Shown here: positions 4,899-5,647 of the stretch, one piece after another
How positions within the stretch are numbered: position 1 is the first letter of the stretch
Layout of the letters: each line of letters begins with the position of its first letter
NCBI GenBank assembly: GCA_021808425.1
Contig: JAKBBS010000066.1
Span: forward strand, 1-5,647
DNA from: Actinomycetes bacterium
GTDB taxonomy: Bacteria > Actinomycetota > Acidimicrobiia > Acidimicrobiales > Palsa-688
Direction: 5' to 3'
DNA: 5,647 nucleotides
Translations under genes and position numbers: made by a program
The notes under the pieces: model-generated
Told to the model about the DNA's origin: nothing
Database searches by the model: none
Seen by the model: only the letters and a program-made list of their open reading frames with translations

Positions 4899-5641
4899 GA
4901 GGCCACCTCCCTGAGAGCATCGTCAGCTACTTGGCCGGTTTGTGCGATGCAGTCGAGGGCGATCTGGATTGGTGCCACGTAGCGGATGATGCCGTGTGTG
5001 AACGACCCTGAGAACAGCTCCGGCTCAGCGGCGACGACGGCGACCGTTGCACGGTCGGCGCGGTGGACCGAGCGGAGGCCGCTACCGACCAGGAGGTGCT
5101 CGACGGCGCGGACATCCTCGCACCACAGAATCGTCACCGTCGGTGCGACATCGCTGCCCGAGGAAAGGTACAGCCCAGCGGCTCCGGAGATCGCCCACCG
5201 CCCCCGTGAGGCGTCACCGGCGGACGCCAGCCGGGCAAGCGGTACCTCTCCCGCATAGAGCGCTCCGCCGGGCCGGTGGAGAGGAGAGGAAGCGCGGGCG
5301 GCGACCTTCGCGATCTCGACGGGAAGGTCTGATCCGGCGAGGCGCGGCAACCGCTCCCGCCATCGTGCGATCTCTGGGTCGTCCGGCGGCTCGTAGTCCT
5401 TCTCGAGCATCGACCTGGCAGCGGACGCGGCCAGGGGGTCGCTCAGGGGAGTGGTGGCCAGCGAGAGGTGCAAGCCGCATGCGATGGCAACCTCTCGAAG
5501 CGTCCCGAACGAAGAGTCGACCTGATTGTTGACGATACGGTGCAGCGTCGAACCGGACACGCCGGCCCGTCTGGCCGCTCCAGATGCGGTCAGCCCGGAC
5601 GATGCCAGCATTTCTTCCACGAGCGCGCAAGGTCTTCCCAT
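4892..5641 (-). CDS. XRE-type HTH protein with an AbiEi-like C-terminal region; putative partner of Fic
   Basis: A 249-residue protein in two parts. Residues 5-60 form an XRE-like helix-turn-helix: LVEEMLASSGLTASGAARRA, then GVSGSTLHRIVNNQ and FGTLREVAIACGLHLSL. After a charged linker (78-115), the second half has features of AbiEi-like antitoxin C-terminal regions: GRWAISGAAGLYL (147-159), VTILWCEDVRAVEHLL (169-184), and a final IIRYVAPIQIALDC (218-231) with the 'R-asPvQ--lDl' pattern, followed by a short helix. The expected role is a DNA-binding regulator or antitoxin controlling itself and the downstream Fic gene, whose start it overlaps. The ATG at 5641-5639 is 6 bases from the window edge, and the frame is open upstream to the edge, so the true start could lie outside. 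The HTH call is good; the C-terminal assignment is tentative. Confidence 0.72.
   Translation of the reverse strand: MGRPCALVEEMLASSGLTASGAARRAGVSGSTLHRIVNNQVDSSFGTLREVAIACGLHLSLATTPLSDPLAASAARSMLEKDYEPPDDPEIARWRERLPRLAGSDLPVEIAKVAARASSPLHRPGGALYAGEVPLARLASAGDASRGRWAISGAAGLYLSSGSDVAPTVTILWCEDVRAVEHLLVGSGLRSVHRADRATVAVVAAEPELFSGSFTHGIIRYVAPIQIALDCIAQTGQVADDALREVASW
4906..4912 (-). promoter_or_regulatory. Strong ribosome-binding site for the Fic gene
   Basis: AGGGAGG on the minus strand sits inside the end of the HTH gene, 7 nt before GTG 4898 and 10 nt before GTG 4895. The spacing favours the first GTG. The Fic protein can therefore be translated at its own strong site as well as by coupling. 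Confidence 0.7.
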
Positions 5642-5647
5642 ATTTGG

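Overview
The window has the look of a high-GC actinobacterial chromosome. Coding stretches show strong third-position GC, and several genes appear to start with GTG or TTG. The protein families (PIN/ribbon-helix-helix pair, MazF/PemK, FMN split-barrel, GNAT, AraC, Fic) are typical of actinobacterial accessory regions. No rRNA, complete tRNA, CRISPR array, transposase or integrase gene is visible. The species cannot be named from the sequence.

Layout. 1-240 is a compact, locally AT-rich block of repeats, opening with a possible 17-codon gene tail. 241-931 is an intact VapBC-type toxin-antitoxin operon on the minus strand, with a palindromic probable operator at its promoter. 1086-1501 holds a MazF/PemK-like toxin on the minus strand. 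A full antitoxin is not recognisable beside it, only a 30-codon frame ending 8 nt upstream. 1685-2137 is a plus-strand FMN split-barrel (PPOX-like) protein. 2138-2518 holds no convincing gene. 2519-3046 is a plus-strand GNAT acetyltransferase. 3081-3221 is a relic of a RelE/ParE toxin. 3256-3905 is an AraC-type regulator broken by a frameshift and apparently missing its first HTH. 4041-5641 is a minus-strand pair: an HTH protein with an AbiEi-like C-terminal part, then a Fic-domain protein.

How the parts relate. The unifying theme is toxin-antitoxin (TA) biology at different stages of life: one complete module (VapBC), one toxin with a doubtful antitoxin (MazF-like), one dead toxin fragment (RelE) and one unusual candidate pair (HTH/AbiEi-like plus Fic). 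A dead AraC gene and two ordinary small enzymes lie between them. The Fic protein keeps the DGNKR part of the Fic motif and a class II-type inhibitory motif, but has Gln where the catalytic His normally sits. The coupled upstream gene reads like a DNA-binding regulator or antitoxin. That pair is the best candidate here for an under-described system. All family assignments come from reading motifs by eye; no database search was done.
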